A DNA stretch of 55,951 nucleotides from an uncultured Collinsella sp. (GCA_900538305.1 UPXY01000013.1:1-55951), one strand, 5' to 3'. Positions 8,980-17,789 are shown, counted from the stretch's first letter. The notes: a model not told the origin generated them from the letters alone. Numbers and translations: made by a program.

Positions 8980-9885
8980 GAGGGCGGCGAGGAGCGCCTC
9001 CACCTCAGCGCGCGTGGCGAGCTGCATGGAGAACGCGCTGGCGGAACCAGTGCACACGCCCATGCGGAACGCCTGCTCGTAGTCGCCGCCACTCTCGGTA
9101 TAGCCCGCAACGAAGCCTGCGACCATCGAGTCGCCCGCGCCTACGGAGTTCACCACATGACCGCGCGGCGCCGGGCTCTCGTGCACCGAGCCGTCCTCGG
9201 CCACGAGCACCGCGCCCTCGCCCGCCATGGAGACAAGAACGTTGCGCGCCCCGCGCTCCTGCAACTTCCGCGCCCAGGGCACGACCTCTTCGCGAGTGCG
9301 GAGCTCCACGTCGAAGATCTCGCCGAGCTCGTGGTTGTTCGGCTTGATGAGGAAGGGGTGATACGGCAGCACGTTCACGAGCAGGTCGCGCGTGGCGTCG
9401 ACGACGATAGACACGCCGCGACCCTCGAGCCTGGCCATGATGCGCTCATAGATGTCGCCGGGCAGCACACTCGGCACGCTGCCAGAGATGATGAGGGTGT
9501 CGCCGGCCGTGAGCTCGTCGAGCTTCGCGTAGAGCGCTTCGACGTCCGCCGGCTGAATGGCGGGACCCATGCCATTGACCTCGGTCTCAACGCCGTCGGA
9601 GTTGATCTTCACGTTGATGCGGCTCATACCCTCGGCGACCTCGATGAAATCCGCCTCGACGCCCGTCTCGCGCAGGCGGCGCGCGATCTCCGCCCCCGTG
9701 AAGCCTGCGAGGAAGCCGAGCGCGCGGTTCTCGTGGCCGAGGTTTCTGAGCACGATGGACACGTTCACGCCCTTGCCGCCGGGCAGCATCTCCTCATGCG
9801 CGGTGCGGTTCACGAGCCCGAGCTTGAGGCCGTCGACCTGGATGATGTAGTCGAGGCACGGGTTGAACGTTACGGTGTAAATCAT
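8977..9885 (-). CDS. fruK: 1-phosphofructokinase
   Basis: 302 residues. Phosphorylates fructose 1-phosphate to fructose 1,6-bisphosphate after FruA uptake. The start is ATG 9885 (MIYTVTFNPCLDY) behind a perfect AGGAGG; an upstream in-frame extension is discarded. PfkB-family signatures: MLPGGKGVNVSIVLRNLG near residue 40, and NSVGAGDSMVAGFVAGY near residue 245 with the catalytic Asp in GAGDS. It lies between fruR and fruA. Its stop codon is the first three bases of a palindromic repeat, which may have trimmed or altered the C-terminus slightly. Confidence 0.95.
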   Translation of the reverse strand: MIYTVTFNPCLDYIIQVDGLKLGLVNRTAHEEMLPGGKGVNVSIVLRNLGHENRALGFLAGFTGAEIARRLRETGVEADFIEVAEGMSRINVKINSDGVETEVNGMGPAIQPADVEALYAKLDELTAGDTLIISGSVPSVLPGDIYERIMARLEGRGVSIVVDATRDLLVNVLPYHPFLIKPNNHELGEIFDVELRTREEVVPWARKLQERGARNVLVSMAGEGAVLVAEDGSVHESPAPRGHVVNSVGAGDSMVAGFVAGYTESGGDYEQAFRMGVCTGSASAFSMQLATRAEVEALLAAL

Positions 9886-9922
9886 GTGCTTCCTCCTTAG
9901 TGGACGGTGGGGTGTCGATGTC

Positions 9923-10681
9923 CTACTCGACGACGATGACATTCGAATAACCGTCGAGTTCGCTAGGTACGGCGTCGGTGATGACCACGGCGTCGTCGAA
10001 CGCCGCGAAGGCGACGGGCGATACAGCGGAAAGCTTGCTCGAATCGCACAGCACGTACGGCTTGAGCGTATGCGCGAGCGCGGTCTCCTTCACCAGGGCT
10101 TCGCCCAGCTCAGGCGTCGTGAAGCCGGCATCAGGCGTCGCGCCGTTCGTGCCGAAGAACCCGATCGTGAAGCGGAAGCGGCGAAGCGTCTCCACCGTCT
10201 GCTCACCCACGAGCGCGCCGGTAACGGTCTTGATCTCGCCCGCCGGCATGAGCACGCGGCAACCTTTTTCGAACAGGGCGTGCGCGATCTCCACGGAGTT
10301 CGTCACGTAGGTGGCTGAACGCTCAGTGATGGCGTCCGCCAGGCACCCCGTGGTGGAACCGGCGTCGATGTAGACGAAATCGCTGGGGCCGATAAGCGTC
10401 GCCGCAAAGCGCGCGATGCGCCGCTTCTCGGCGAGATAGAGCTCGTGGCGCTCACCCACCGCCTGGTCGACTGAGACCACCGTGCGCCGAGCCGCCGTCG
10501 CACCCGCAGAAGCGGCGCCGCCGTGAACCTTCACGATGCGCCCTTCCTGCGCAAGGCGCGTGAGGTCGCGGCGAACGGTGGACTCCGACGCGTTCAGCAG
10601 CTCCATGAGCTCGGCGGAGGTGACGGTCCCACGCTCGTCCACCACAGCGACGATCCTGTTGAGCCGTTCCTCTGCAAGCAT
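9923..10681 (-). CDS. fruR: DeoR-family transcriptional regulator of the fructose operon
   Basis: 252 residues. The start is ATG 10681 (MLAEERLNRI) with GAGGG upstream; a longer frame has no ribosome site. The N-terminal DeoR winged helix (residues 1-60) contains SESTVRRDLTRL and the KVHGGA hinge typical of the family. The C-terminal DeoRC sensor domain has DFVYIDAGSTTG. It is the first gene before fruK and fruA, so it most likely represses the operon and responds to fructose 1-phosphate (family inference). Its promoter is overlapped by a 10-bp phased repeat array, suggesting autoregulation. Confidence 0.9.
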   Translation of the reverse strand: MLAEERLNRIVAVVDERGTVTSAELMELLNASESTVRRDLTRLAQEGRIVKVHGGAASAGATAARRTVVSVDQAVGERHELYLAEKRRIARFAATLIGPSDFVYIDAGSTTGCLADAITERSATYVTNSVEIAHALFEKGCRVLMPAGEIKTVTGALVGEQTVETLRRFRFTIGFFGTNGATPDAGFTTPELGEALVKETALAHTLKPYVLCDSSKLSAVSPVAFAAFDDAVVITDAVPSELDGYSNVIVVE

Positions 10682-10730
10682 GGCACATCCCTCTAATGCT
10701 ACCGATGGTTTCAAATCTGCTCGGCTTTGA

Positions 10731-10819
10731 ATCTGTTCAGATTCCGTCACAAACACTCAATTTCCTTCACGACTAAAACTGTATCATCAGAATCGGTCAC
10801 TATCGGTCAAATTCGTTCA
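10731..10819 (-). promoter_or_regulatory. fruR promoter with 10-bp phased operator array
   Basis: On the plus strand the trinucleotide TCA recurs at 10737, 10747, 10757, 10767, 10787, 10797, 10807 and 10817, with exact 10-bp phasing and one missed phase. The better copies read like ATTCNNTCA. On the minus strand a promoter fits: TTGACC (10810-10805), 18-bp spacer, TGATAC (10786-10781). Three repeats cover the -35/spacer. DeoR-family repressors are known to bind direct TTTC/TTCA-type repeats, so FruR is the likely ligand (inference). Confidence 0.65.
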
Positions 10820-10972
10820 TCTTCCGCCAACGGTAGGAATCACACCGTGAATGGTTCAAGCGAGCCCGGGACATCGTTTCAAACGTATGACGCGAAGTAA
10901 CGCCCAAGTTCAGTCCCCACGATGTCGTACAATGCTCCTACCTGCATAGAACGCCGCATGGAAGGAGCAACC

Positions 10973-11731
10973 ATGAGCCTGTGGAACATGCTGAACGAGC
11001 TGAAGGATGCGACCTGGGTCGACCTCACCCACCCCCTCACGAACGAAAGCCCCTACTGGGCGGGCATCCCGGAGGGCTCCGTCGAGCTCTGTCGCACGGT
11101 CTTCGACTACGACGAGGAAATGCTCTCCTGCCGCATCCATACCTACATGTTCCCCGGGCAGTTCGGCACGCACGTAGACTTCCCAAGCCACTTCACCCCA
11201 GGTGCCGTGGGCTCAGAGGCATACGAGGTGGGCGACGGCAGCTGGACTGCCATGCCGCTCTGCGTGATCGACCTCACGGGCAAAGTCGCTGCCGAAGGGC
11301 CAGACACCGCCGTAACCGTTGCCGACATCGAGGCATGGGAGGCAGAGCACGGGCGCATCCCCGAAGGCGCGTTCGTGGCGCTGCGCACGGATTGGTATAC
11401 GCGCTGGCCGAACAACGACGCACTCAACAACTTCGATGCCGAGGGCGGCGAGCACTGCCCCGGCTGGTCCATGGAGGCGTTGAAGTTCCTGTATGAAGAG
11501 CGCGGCATCCAGATGAACGGCCACGAGACATTCGACACGGACGCGTCGTTCCTCGCCGCTGAGGCCGATGACCTCGCCTGCGAGCGCTATGTGCTCGATA
11601 ACGGACATCTGCAGGTCGAGGTCATGGCGAACCTCGACAAGGTTCCCGCCACGGGCGCCGTCGTGTTCGTGACCTGGCCGCACATCGAGGGCGCGACGGG
11701 CCTCCCCGCCCGCGTCGTCGCAGTCTTCTAA
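10973..11731 (+). CDS. Cyclase-family (kynurenine formamidase-like) metal hydrolase
   Basis: 252 residues. ATG 10973 is preceded by GGAAGGAG with 5-nt spacing. It opens with the WVDLTHPLTNESPYW segment and has the family's metal-binding motif GTHVDFPSHF (around residue 75), then WYTRW and a second conserved HETFDTD block. Members hydrolyse formamides, cyclic amides or similar compounds; the substrate is unknown here. Divergent from fruR and not obviously part of that operon. It is followed at once by a palindromic terminator element shared with the MFS gene at 40.2 kb. Confidence 0.85.
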   Translation: MSLWNMLNELKDATWVDLTHPLTNESPYWAGIPEGSVELCRTVFDYDEEMLSCRIHTYMFPGQFGTHVDFPSHFTPGAVGSEAYEVGDGSWTAMPLCVIDLTGKVAAEGPDTAVTVADIEAWEAEHGRIPEGAFVALRTDWYTRWPNNDALNNFDAEGGEHCPGWSMEALKFLYEERGIQMNGHETFDTDASFLAAEADDLACERYVLDNGHLQVEVMANLDKVPATGAVVFVTWPHIEGATGLPARVVAVF

Positions 11732-11736
11732 CAGGT

Positions 11737-11763
11737 AAAATAACCCCAGGGGTTTTTTAACAT
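11737..11763 (+). terminator. Repeated AACCCCAGGGGTT terminator element, copy 1
   Basis: Short stem around AACCCCAGGGGTT flanked by A-rich and T-rich sides, starting 5 nt after the cyclase stop. The same 27 nt occurs in reverse complement at 40157-40183, directly after the MFS gene. It can work as a two-way intrinsic terminator. Confidence 0.65.
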
Positions 11764-11783
11764 TCCAGCGAAAGGATGGGTAC

Positions 11784-12590
11784 GTGGACGAAGAGAACGC
11801 GCAGCAACCTGCTCGCGATGCGCGACTTACGGCCTTGCGCGCCGCGTTCCCCTACACCCTACCCATCCTCGCCGGCTTTCTCTTTCTGGGCATAACGTGC
11901 GGCATCTACGCCGCCTCGCTGAGACTTCCCTGGTGGATTCCTCCGCTCATGGCCTGTTGCATCTTCGCGGGATCTGCGGAATTCGTCGTGGCATCGATGC
12001 TCACCGGTGCCTTCAACCCGTTGCAGACCTTCGTCATGGTCTTCGTCATCAACGCGCGCCACCTCTTCTACGGCATCTCGATGCTCGAACGGTTCCGCAC
12101 CATGGGGCGCAAGCGTCCCTACCTCATCTTCGCGATGTGCGACGAGACGTTCTCAATCAACTTCTCCACGCGTGCCCCCGAGGGTGTCGACGAGGGTTGG
12201 TTCATGACCTGGATCAGCGTGCTCAATCAATCGTACTGGGTGCTCGGCTGCACGCTGGGAAGTATCTTCGGCAACGCCCTCGCTATGGAAGTGGAGGGTA
12301 TCTCGTTCGCCATGACGGCGCTCTTCGTGGTGATCTTCCTCGACCAGTGGCTCAAGGACGCGAGCCACGCCGGCGCGTTGATTGGACTTGTTGCCTCGGC
12401 TGGTATGCTCGTTCTCTTTGGAGCGGATTCATTCATCCTGCCCGCCATGGCGCTCATCTTGGTGGGCGTGCTCGCCGTGCGCAGCAAGGTGGAGCCGAAG
12501 TACGCCGCCGCAAGCGAAGACACCGCGAGCGCGGGCACGGGCATCCCACCCGCAAGCGCGGGCGCTGTGCAGGGAGGCGAGGCCAGATGA
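11784..12590 (+). CDS. azlC: AzlC-family branched-chain amino acid exporter subunit
   Basis: 268 residues, GTG start 11784 after AAAGGA. Polytopic membrane protein: LAGFLFLGITCGIYA is followed by the AzlC signature CIFAGSAEFVVASML and VFVINARHLFYGISML. Forms a two-component exporter with the small AzlD protein, whose ATG overlaps its TGA. The last about 25 residues are a low-complexity hydrophilic tail. The exported amino acid cannot be inferred beyond the family trend (branched-chain amino acids or analogues). Confidence 0.93.
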   Translation: MDEENAQQPARDARLTALRAAFPYTLPILAGFLFLGITCGIYAASLRLPWWIPPLMACCIFAGSAEFVVASMLTGAFNPLQTFVMVFVINARHLFYGISMLERFRTMGRKRPYLIFAMCDETFSINFSTRAPEGVDEGWFMTWISVLNQSYWVLGCTLGSIFGNALAMEVEGISFAMTALFVVIFLDQWLKDASHAGALIGLVASAGMLVLFGADSFILPAMALILVGVLAVRSKVEPKYAAASEDTASAGTGIPPASAGAVQGGEAR

Positions 12591-12913
12591 CCGGCATGCA
12601 GATGATGCTCGTTGTCCTTTCCGCAGCGGGGGCGACCGTGCTTACCCGCGCCCTCCCCTTCCTTGCCTTCCCTTCCGGTCGTGAGACGCCGGCGGTCGTG
12701 CGCTACCTGGGGCAAGCGCTCCCCGGAGCGGTATTCGGCCTGCTCGTCGTGTACTGCCTGAAAGACGTCGATGTGTTCACCGGTGCGCATGGCATACCCG
12801 AGGCAATCGGCATCCTCATCGCTGGCGGCACGTATCTCTGGCGCCGCAGCATGCTCGTCTCGATTCTCTCGAGCACCATCGTCTACATGCTCCTCGTGAA
12901 CCTCGTGTTCTAG
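12587..12913 (+). CDS. azlD: AzlD-family exporter subunit
   Basis: 108 residues. The ATG at 12587 overlaps the azlC TGA (ATGA), with GGGAGGCGAGG as ribosome site, so the two are translationally coupled. Four hydrophobic segments and the family hallmark VLTRALPFLAFP near the N-terminus, then YLGQALPGAVFGLLVVYCL. Small partner of AzlC. Confidence 0.93.
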   Translation: MTGMQMMLVVLSAAGATVLTRALPFLAFPSGRETPAVVRYLGQALPGAVFGLLVVYCLKDVDVFTGAHGIPEAIGILIAGGTYLWRRSMLVSILSSTIVYMLLVNLVF

Positions 12914-12921
12914 CGCCCGGC

Positions 12922-13146
12922 CAAAAAGGGAACTCCGCCAGAAGGGACTGTCCCCTTTGGCGGGCGGTACCCATTGGCGGGTGAAGGCCTAACCAACCAA
13001 AAGGGACTGTCCCCATTGGTTGGTCTTTTCGGCAGGCGCGAGCCTACCCCACGTGTCCCGGCATTGGGGGCTGTCGCCGTGGCCTCGTCGCTCGTCGCCG
13101 CGCAGGTCGCCACGTGTCCCGGTATTGGGGACTGTCGCCTATGTCA
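12922..13146. repeat. Cluster of host palindromic repeats between azlD and etfA
   Basis: At least four related units. One has GGGACTGTCCCC between CCGCCA/TGGCGG arms (about 12938-12965). One is a perfect 33-nt unit at 12992-13024 with ACCAACCAA/TTGGTTGGT arms. Two GTGTCCCGG units start at 13053 and 13114; the last (13114-13146) ends in the etfA stop codon. No coding potential seen. Confidence 0.85.
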
Positions 13147-14379
13147 GGATTCAAGCTGGCGGATGAGCTCTTCGGCAAACCCTACGCAATCGCCCACTAT
13201 GGCATAGCGCGCAGCGCCGAAGATGGGTGCCGAAGAGTCCTCGTTGACCGCGATGACCGTCTGCGCGCCGCCCATCCCCGCAAGGTGCTGAATCGCTCCG
13301 GAAACGCCCAGACTCAAGAGGAGCTCCGGAGCCACGGACGCACCGGTCTGCCCCACCTGGTGCGCGTAGTCGAGCCATCCCGCCTCGACGAGCGGACGGG
13401 TACACCCCAGATCCGCGTCGAGCAGTTCCGCTAGGCGCTTCATAAGCGAAAGATTCTTCTTGGGCCCGATTCCGCGCCCCACCACGACAAGCCGTTTCGC
13501 CTGGGCGATGGTTCCAGCCGCAACCGGCTTCATATCGAGCCTGCGCACGCGGGGACGCAACGTCGCGTCGAGCGCGACATCGGTGATGACCCCAGGTGCG
13601 GCGTCACTGGCTCGCTGCGCGCAGGAGCTCCCCGTAACCGGAAACACCCCCGGGCGCACCGTCGCCATCTGTGGTCGATGCACGGGGCATTCGATCGTCG
13701 CCATGAGATTCCCGCCGAAAGCCGGGCGCGTCTGGCGAAGCAGGCCGGTTTCGGAATCGATCGAAAGCGACGTGCAATCGGCCGTGAGGCCTGTCTGCAG
13801 CAGCACGGCGATCCGCGGTGCTAGCTCGCGCCCGAGCGCCGTCGCCCCGAAGAGCACGGTTTCGGGATGGCGCTCACCAGCGAGCTCGGCGATCAGGGCG
13901 GCGAGCACCGCCGTGTCCGCACTGGGGAACCGCCCGTCACGGCAACGAAGCACCTCGTCCGCACCGGCGGCGATGAGCTGCGACGCCCGGCTTTCGGCCG
14001 CCGCGCCCTCCGCAAGCACCGCCACGACCCGACGTTCTACCAAAAGGGACTGTCCCTTTTGATGAGAAGCGAGCTCGCGCGCCTTGGCGATGAGCTCGAA
14101 CGTGACGGGCAGCACCGCGCCCGCGGCATCGAGCTGAGCCACGACCCAGATATCTCGGCATGCCGACGCATCGGCGCCAGCACCGTCACCGGCCGCCACG
14201 CGCCCGCGGTCGATGGAAAGCGCCTGCACCGGACACGCCTCGACGCAAGACCCGCACAGCGTGCACGCATCCGTGGGGAGCGCGAGGCGCTCTTCGACCA
14301 CGATCCCACCGAAGGCGCACGCGCGGACGCAGCGCTTGCAGCCCACGCAGCGCCCGGCATCTACCACAAGACCGCTCAT
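13144..14379 (-). CDS. etfA: Electron-transfer flavoprotein alpha subunit with N-terminal ferredoxin domain (LctC-like)
   Basis: 411 residues. ATG 14379 overlaps the etfB stop (ATGA). Residues 1-55 hold two 4Fe-4S motifs, CVGCKRCVRACAF (11-23) and CTLCGSCVEACPV (39-51). The ETF alpha domain follows, with the FAD-binding C-terminal part containing GRGIGPKKN, GWLDYAHQVGQTG and VAVNEDSSAPIF-like text. A ferredoxin-fused EtfA next to EtfB and a GlcD-like dehydrogenase matches the lactate dehydrogenase-Etf complex of acetogens, which drives lactate oxidation with NAD by electron confurcation. Oddity: a palindromic repeat (14041-14061) adds an in-frame SHQKGQSLLVER insert near residue 108. The stop codon belongs to another repeat. 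Confidence 0.9.
   Translation of the reverse strand: MSGLVVDAGRCVGCKRCVRACAFGGIVVEERLALPTDACTLCGSCVEACPVQALSIDRGRVAAGDGAGADASACRDIWVVAQLDAAGAVLPVTFELIAKARELASHQKGQSLLVERRVVAVLAEGAAAESRASQLIAAGADEVLRCRDGRFPSADTAVLAALIAELAGERHPETVLFGATALGRELAPRIAVLLQTGLTADCTSLSIDSETGLLRQTRPAFGGNLMATIECPVHRPQMATVRPGVFPVTGSSCAQRASDAAPGVITDVALDATLRPRVRRLDMKPVAAGTIAQAKRLVVVGRGIGPKKNLSLMKRLAELLDADLGCTRPLVEAGWLDYAHQVGQTGASVAPELLLSLGVSGAIQHLAGMGGAQTVIAVNEDSSAPIFGAARYAIVGDCVGFAEELIRQLES
14041..14061. repeat. Palindromic repeat inside etfA
   Basis: CAAAAGGGAC and GTCCCTTTTG arms around a central T, perfectly symmetric and in frame within etfA. It encodes a hydrophilic insert in the N-terminal nucleotide-fold region. 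Confidence 0.85.
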
Positions 14380-15221
14380 CGCGCGCCACCTCCCCAAAGT
14401 TCCGCAACGCACGTGGCCTGCTCGGCAAGCGTGCCGGCAAGCGTCTCGCACGCACCCGAACGCTCGGGCACGAATGAGCGCACGACCTGCGTGGGCGATC
14501 CAGCGAGCCCCGTGCGAGCCGTATCCGCGCCCACATCCGCCGCGCTGCGAACCTCGACCACCGCGGCGCGCGCGGCAAGCACGCCCGCGATGTTTGGCAT
14601 ACGTGGCTGCACGATATCCTTCGACACGGTGATGACCGCCGGTAGCTGCACCTCAACCATCTCGATGCCTTCGTCAACGCCATGACGCACGCGCATCCGC
14701 TCAGGTGAGCACTCCCGTCCCGGACTCAGACCCTCGCTTGCGAACGAGCGCACGTCGGTCACACAGGGCACGTCGAGCAGGCCGGCGAGCTCGGGCCCAA
14801 TCTGCGCGGTATCGCCATCGACCGCCATCTTTCCGCAGATGATGAGCCATGGATCGGGCGCATCCCCGCCGCCGATGCCCAGCTCGCGCAGGCCGCACGA
14901 CAGCGCATAGCTCGTCGCAAGCGTATCCGCGCCGGCGAAAGCGCGGTCGGAGAGCAGGAGCGCATCGTCGGCACCGCGAGCGATGCAGTCGCGCAGCAAG
15001 GCCTCCGTCGCCGGGATGCCCATGGAAAGCGCGCTCACGCGGCATGCCGAGCCCTCGGCCGCCAGCGCCTCCTTGATGCGGAACGCCACCTCGAGCGCCG
15101 CGGCGTCGAAGGGATTCACCACCGCGACGCCGCCATCGCGCACGATCGTATGGGTAACGGGATCCATGCGCACCTCGGTCGAACCGGGCACCGCCTTCAC
15201 GCATACGACGATATGCATCAT
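14376..15221 (-). CDS. etfB: Electron-transfer flavoprotein beta subunit (LctB-like)
   Basis: 281 residues. Start ATG 15221 (MMHIVVCVKAVPGS) overlaps the dehydrogenase TGA (ATGA); an upstream extension is discarded. Typical EtfB: N-terminal VCVKAVPGSTEVRMDP, NPFDAAALEVAFRIKE, and the GDTAQIGPELAGLLDVPCVTD region that contacts the bifurcating FAD/NAD in this subgroup. LPAVITVSKDI and RMPNI follow, as is usual. Central gene of the dehydrogenase-etfB-etfA operon. Confidence 0.93.
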   Translation of the reverse strand: MMHIVVCVKAVPGSTEVRMDPVTHTIVRDGGVAVVNPFDAAALEVAFRIKEALAAEGSACRVSALSMGIPATEALLRDCIARGADDALLLSDRAFAGADTLATSYALSCGLRELGIGGGDAPDPWLIICGKMAVDGDTAQIGPELAGLLDVPCVTDVRSFASEGLSPGRECSPERMRVRHGVDEGIEMVEVQLPAVITVSKDIVQPRMPNIAGVLAARAAVVEVRSAADVGADTARTGLAGSPTQVVRSFVPERSGACETLAGTLAEQATCVAELWGGGAR

Positions 15222-16876
15222 GCCCGCGCCTCCTCGACTGCGCACGTCAAACCATCCGCGCAACGCCCGTCTCTTTTGTCGCGCCATTGGGGGCTGTCCC
15301 CCTTGGCAGGCAGTGGCGGCACGGGCATGAGGTTTCCGCGCCCCAGCTGCGCCGCCGGGTCGAACGCGAGCTTCAAGTGCACCATCTGCGCGATGGCATC
15401 CTCACCATACATGATCTTGAGGAAGTCGCGCTTGATCTTGCCCACGCCGTGCTCGGCGGAGACGGCGCCACCCATCGCGGTGACCTCGTGCGCCCAGCGG
15501 CGGAACAGCTCTTTACCCTGCGCGAATTCCGCGCGCGTGCGCGGCAAAATGTTCACGTGCAGATGGTTGTCGCCGATATGGCCCCATGCGGCAGACTCAA
15601 GACCTGCCTCGGCAAGCGTCGAGCGGTAGAGCACCATGACGTCCGCTAGATGCTCATCCGGCACGGACATATCGCTGCCAAGCTTCGTTATCGCAGGTTC
15701 CGTACGGCGGCGCTCGTCGATAAGCATGTTCACGCTCTCCGGCACCGCATGGCGGAAGAACCGCAGCGCCTCGCGGTCGACCGCCGTACGCGCCACCCAA
15801 GACGCGCTCGTATCGCCACCGACCTCTTCGACGAGCTTGCCCAGGCGCTCCACGTCCTCAATAGCCTCTTCTCCGCTCGCCGCCTGAAGCTCAACGAACA
15901 GGCAGCAGCCGAACGATTCGGGCAGCTCCGGCAGCGCGGCGAAGGCGGAGCCCGTTGCGCGAGCACGGCGGAGCACGTCGAGCGCGGCAGGGTCGAAGTA
16001 CTCGAGTGCCGCGGCATGGCGCATGCGCTCGCGCGCCGCGATGGTGGCGGCCACCGCCTGAGATTCCTCGGCGAAAAAGCAGCTCACGCCCCAGGTCACG
16101 TCGGGCGCCGGTAGCAGGGCGAGCTCGAGCTCCGTGATGATGCCGAGTGTGCCGTCCGAACCGACGATCAAATCCATGGCATCCATGTCATCCGCCACGA
16201 AGTAACCCGAGGCATTCTTGGCATGCGGCATACGATACGCGGGGAGCTCGACGTCGATGCGCCGACCTCCCTCTGTGGTAATCGAGAGCCGCCGACCGTG
16301 AGCGCAGCACGCGCCGCGCTGCAATGCAAGCACGTCGCCATCGGCGAGCACGAGGCGCAGCGCCGTCACGTGCTCCCGCATGGCGCCGTACCGGTAGCTG
16401 CGCGCGCCCGATGCGTTGCAGGCCGCCATGCCGCCGAGCGTCGCCGAGGTTTCCGTTGGGTCGGTGGGGAACATCTGCTCGGGCGCTTCGGCAAGCGCCG
16501 CAAGGGCGGCCAGCGACGCCGCGTCCCAACCGTCTGCGGGGATTGCCTTTGCAGCCAGGTATTTCCGTAGCTCAGAAAGAACCAAACCGGGCTGCACGCG
16601 CAAGAAGAAGCGGCCCTGCTCGTCCTGGCGCAGACCTAGGCACCGGTTCATGCGGGAGAGGTTGAGCACGTGCCCGCCCTGCGGCACCGCGCCCGCCGCA
16701 AGTCCGGTACGCGCGCCCTGTACCGTGATGGGCACCGCATCCGCATGCAGCTCGCGCACGGCCGCACGCACATCCTCTTCCGCGCGCGGAAACGAGATCG
16801 TCTCCGCATGTCCGCAGTTACGTGATTCATCGTGAAGGAAATCGTCGAACTCGACGGACCATGGCTGGATGTGCAT
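15218..16876 (-). CDS. FAD-linked 2-hydroxyacid dehydrogenase (GlcD/LctD family)
   Basis: 552 residues. ATG 16876 follows a strong GGGGAGGGG. The N-terminal PCMH FAD-binding domain has VPITVQGARTGLAAGAVP (about 50-67) and TSATLGGMAACNASGARS. The C-terminal FAD-oxidase domain has AWGHIGDNHLHVNI and GAVSAEHGVGKIKR, which bind flavin/metal and substrate. Neighbouring etfB and ferredoxin-etfA point to D-lactate or another 2-hydroxyacid as donor (inference). A normal family end is FDPxxxLxxGN; here about 30 extra residues follow, encoded by a palindromic repeat (15283-15307), so the tail is probably non-functional. Confidence 0.9.
   Translation of the reverse strand: MHIQPWSVEFDDFLHDESRNCGHAETISFPRAEEDVRAAVRELHADAVPITVQGARTGLAAGAVPQGGHVLNLSRMNRCLGLRQDEQGRFFLRVQPGLVLSELRKYLAAKAIPADGWDAASLAALAALAEAPEQMFPTDPTETSATLGGMAACNASGARSYRYGAMREHVTALRLVLADGDVLALQRGACCAHGRRLSITTEGGRRIDVELPAYRMPHAKNASGYFVADDMDAMDLIVGSDGTLGIITELELALLPAPDVTWGVSCFFAEESQAVAATIAARERMRHAAALEYFDPAALDVLRRARATGSAFAALPELPESFGCCLFVELQAASGEEAIEDVERLGKLVEEVGGDTSASWVARTAVDREALRFFRHAVPESVNMLIDERRRTEPAITKLGSDMSVPDEHLADVMVLYRSTLAEAGLESAAWGHIGDNHLHVNILPRTRAEFAQGKELFRRWAHEVTAMGGAVSAEHGVGKIKRDFLKIMYGEDAIAQMVHLKLAFDPAAQLGRGNLMPVPPLPAKGDSPQWRDKRDGRCADGLTCAVEEARA
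15283..15307. repeat. Palindromic repeat inside the dehydrogenase 3' end
   Basis: GCCATTGGGGG and CCCCCTTGGC arms around CTGT. The unit lies inside the C-terminal codons of the FAD dehydrogenase and extends it. Confidence 0.8.
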
Positions 16877-17036
16877 ATCCCCTCCCCTTCACGTTGCGAA
16901 CGGAGCGCGCGGCGACGAGGCTAGCACCCCGGCATCGCTAGAGTAAAATTGAAGCACATCCGCACCACAGCGCCGGCTGCGCCGCACGCGCGACGCGGTC
17001 TGGAAACAATCGAACGTACCGGGAGGCACACCGCCC

Positions 17037-17759
17037 ATGATAGGAATGGGAACCGTCATCAATGTCGTCTTGCTGCTGGCAGGCGGTATCATCGGGCTCG
17101 CCGGCGGGCGCTTCTTCATCCCGCGGCTGCAGGACACGCTCATGAAGGCGGCCGGGGTGAGCGTGCTTTTCGTGGGGCTTTCCGGCGCGCTTGCCGGCAT
17201 GCTTACCGCCGCGCCGGACGGCAGCATCGCGAGCACTGGCTCCATGATGGTCTTCGCGTCGCTCGCCTTCGGGTCGCTCATCGGCGAGGCGATCGACCTC
17301 GACAGCAAGTTCGAGCAGTTCGGCGAATGGCTCAAGCGGAAGACCGGCAGCGATGGCGACAACGAGTTCGTCAACGCCTTCGTGACCGCATCGCTTACCG
17401 TGTGCATCGGCGCCATGGCGATCGTGGGCTCCATCCAAGACGGCCTTACCGGCGACTGGTCGACGCTCACCATGAAGGGCGCGCTCGACGCGCTCATCGT
17501 GCTCGTCATGACGGCGTCCATGGGCAAGGGCTGCCTGTTCTCGGCCATCCCCGTCGCGATCTTCCAGGGCAGCATCACGTTCTTGGCGCAGTTCATCCAC
17601 CCCATCATGACCGAGACCGCACTTGCGAACCTCTCGCTCGTGGGCTCGATCCTCATCTTCTGCGTGGGTGTAAACCTTATTTGGGAGAAGCTCTTCAAAC
17701 CGGCGAACATGCTTCCCGCCGTGGTGATCGCCGCAGCAATCGCATTCCTGCCGCTATAG
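17037..17759 (+). CDS. DUF554 family membrane protein
   Basis: 240 residues, ATG 17037 after GGGAGG. Six or more hydrophobic segments, starting VINVVLLLAGGIIGLAGGRF, with FASLAFGSLIGEAIDLD and SLTVCIGAMAIVGSIQDG characteristic of the family. Function is unknown in the family; a transport role is usually guessed. Divergent from the FAD dehydrogenase and followed by an inverted pair of palindromic repeats. Confidence 0.88.
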   Translation: MIGMGTVINVVLLLAGGIIGLAGGRFFIPRLQDTLMKAAGVSVLFVGLSGALAGMLTAAPDGSIASTGSMMVFASLAFGSLIGEAIDLDSKFEQFGEWLKRKTGSDGDNEFVNAFVTASLTVCIGAMAIVGSIQDGLTGDWSTLTMKGALDALIVLVMTASMGKGCLFSAIPVAIFQGSITFLAQFIHPIMTETALANLSLVGSILIFCVGVNLIWEKLFKPANMLPAVVIAAAIAFLPL

Positions 17760-17789
17760 CCGCGCGGACACGGGAACCCGCGCCCTTCG

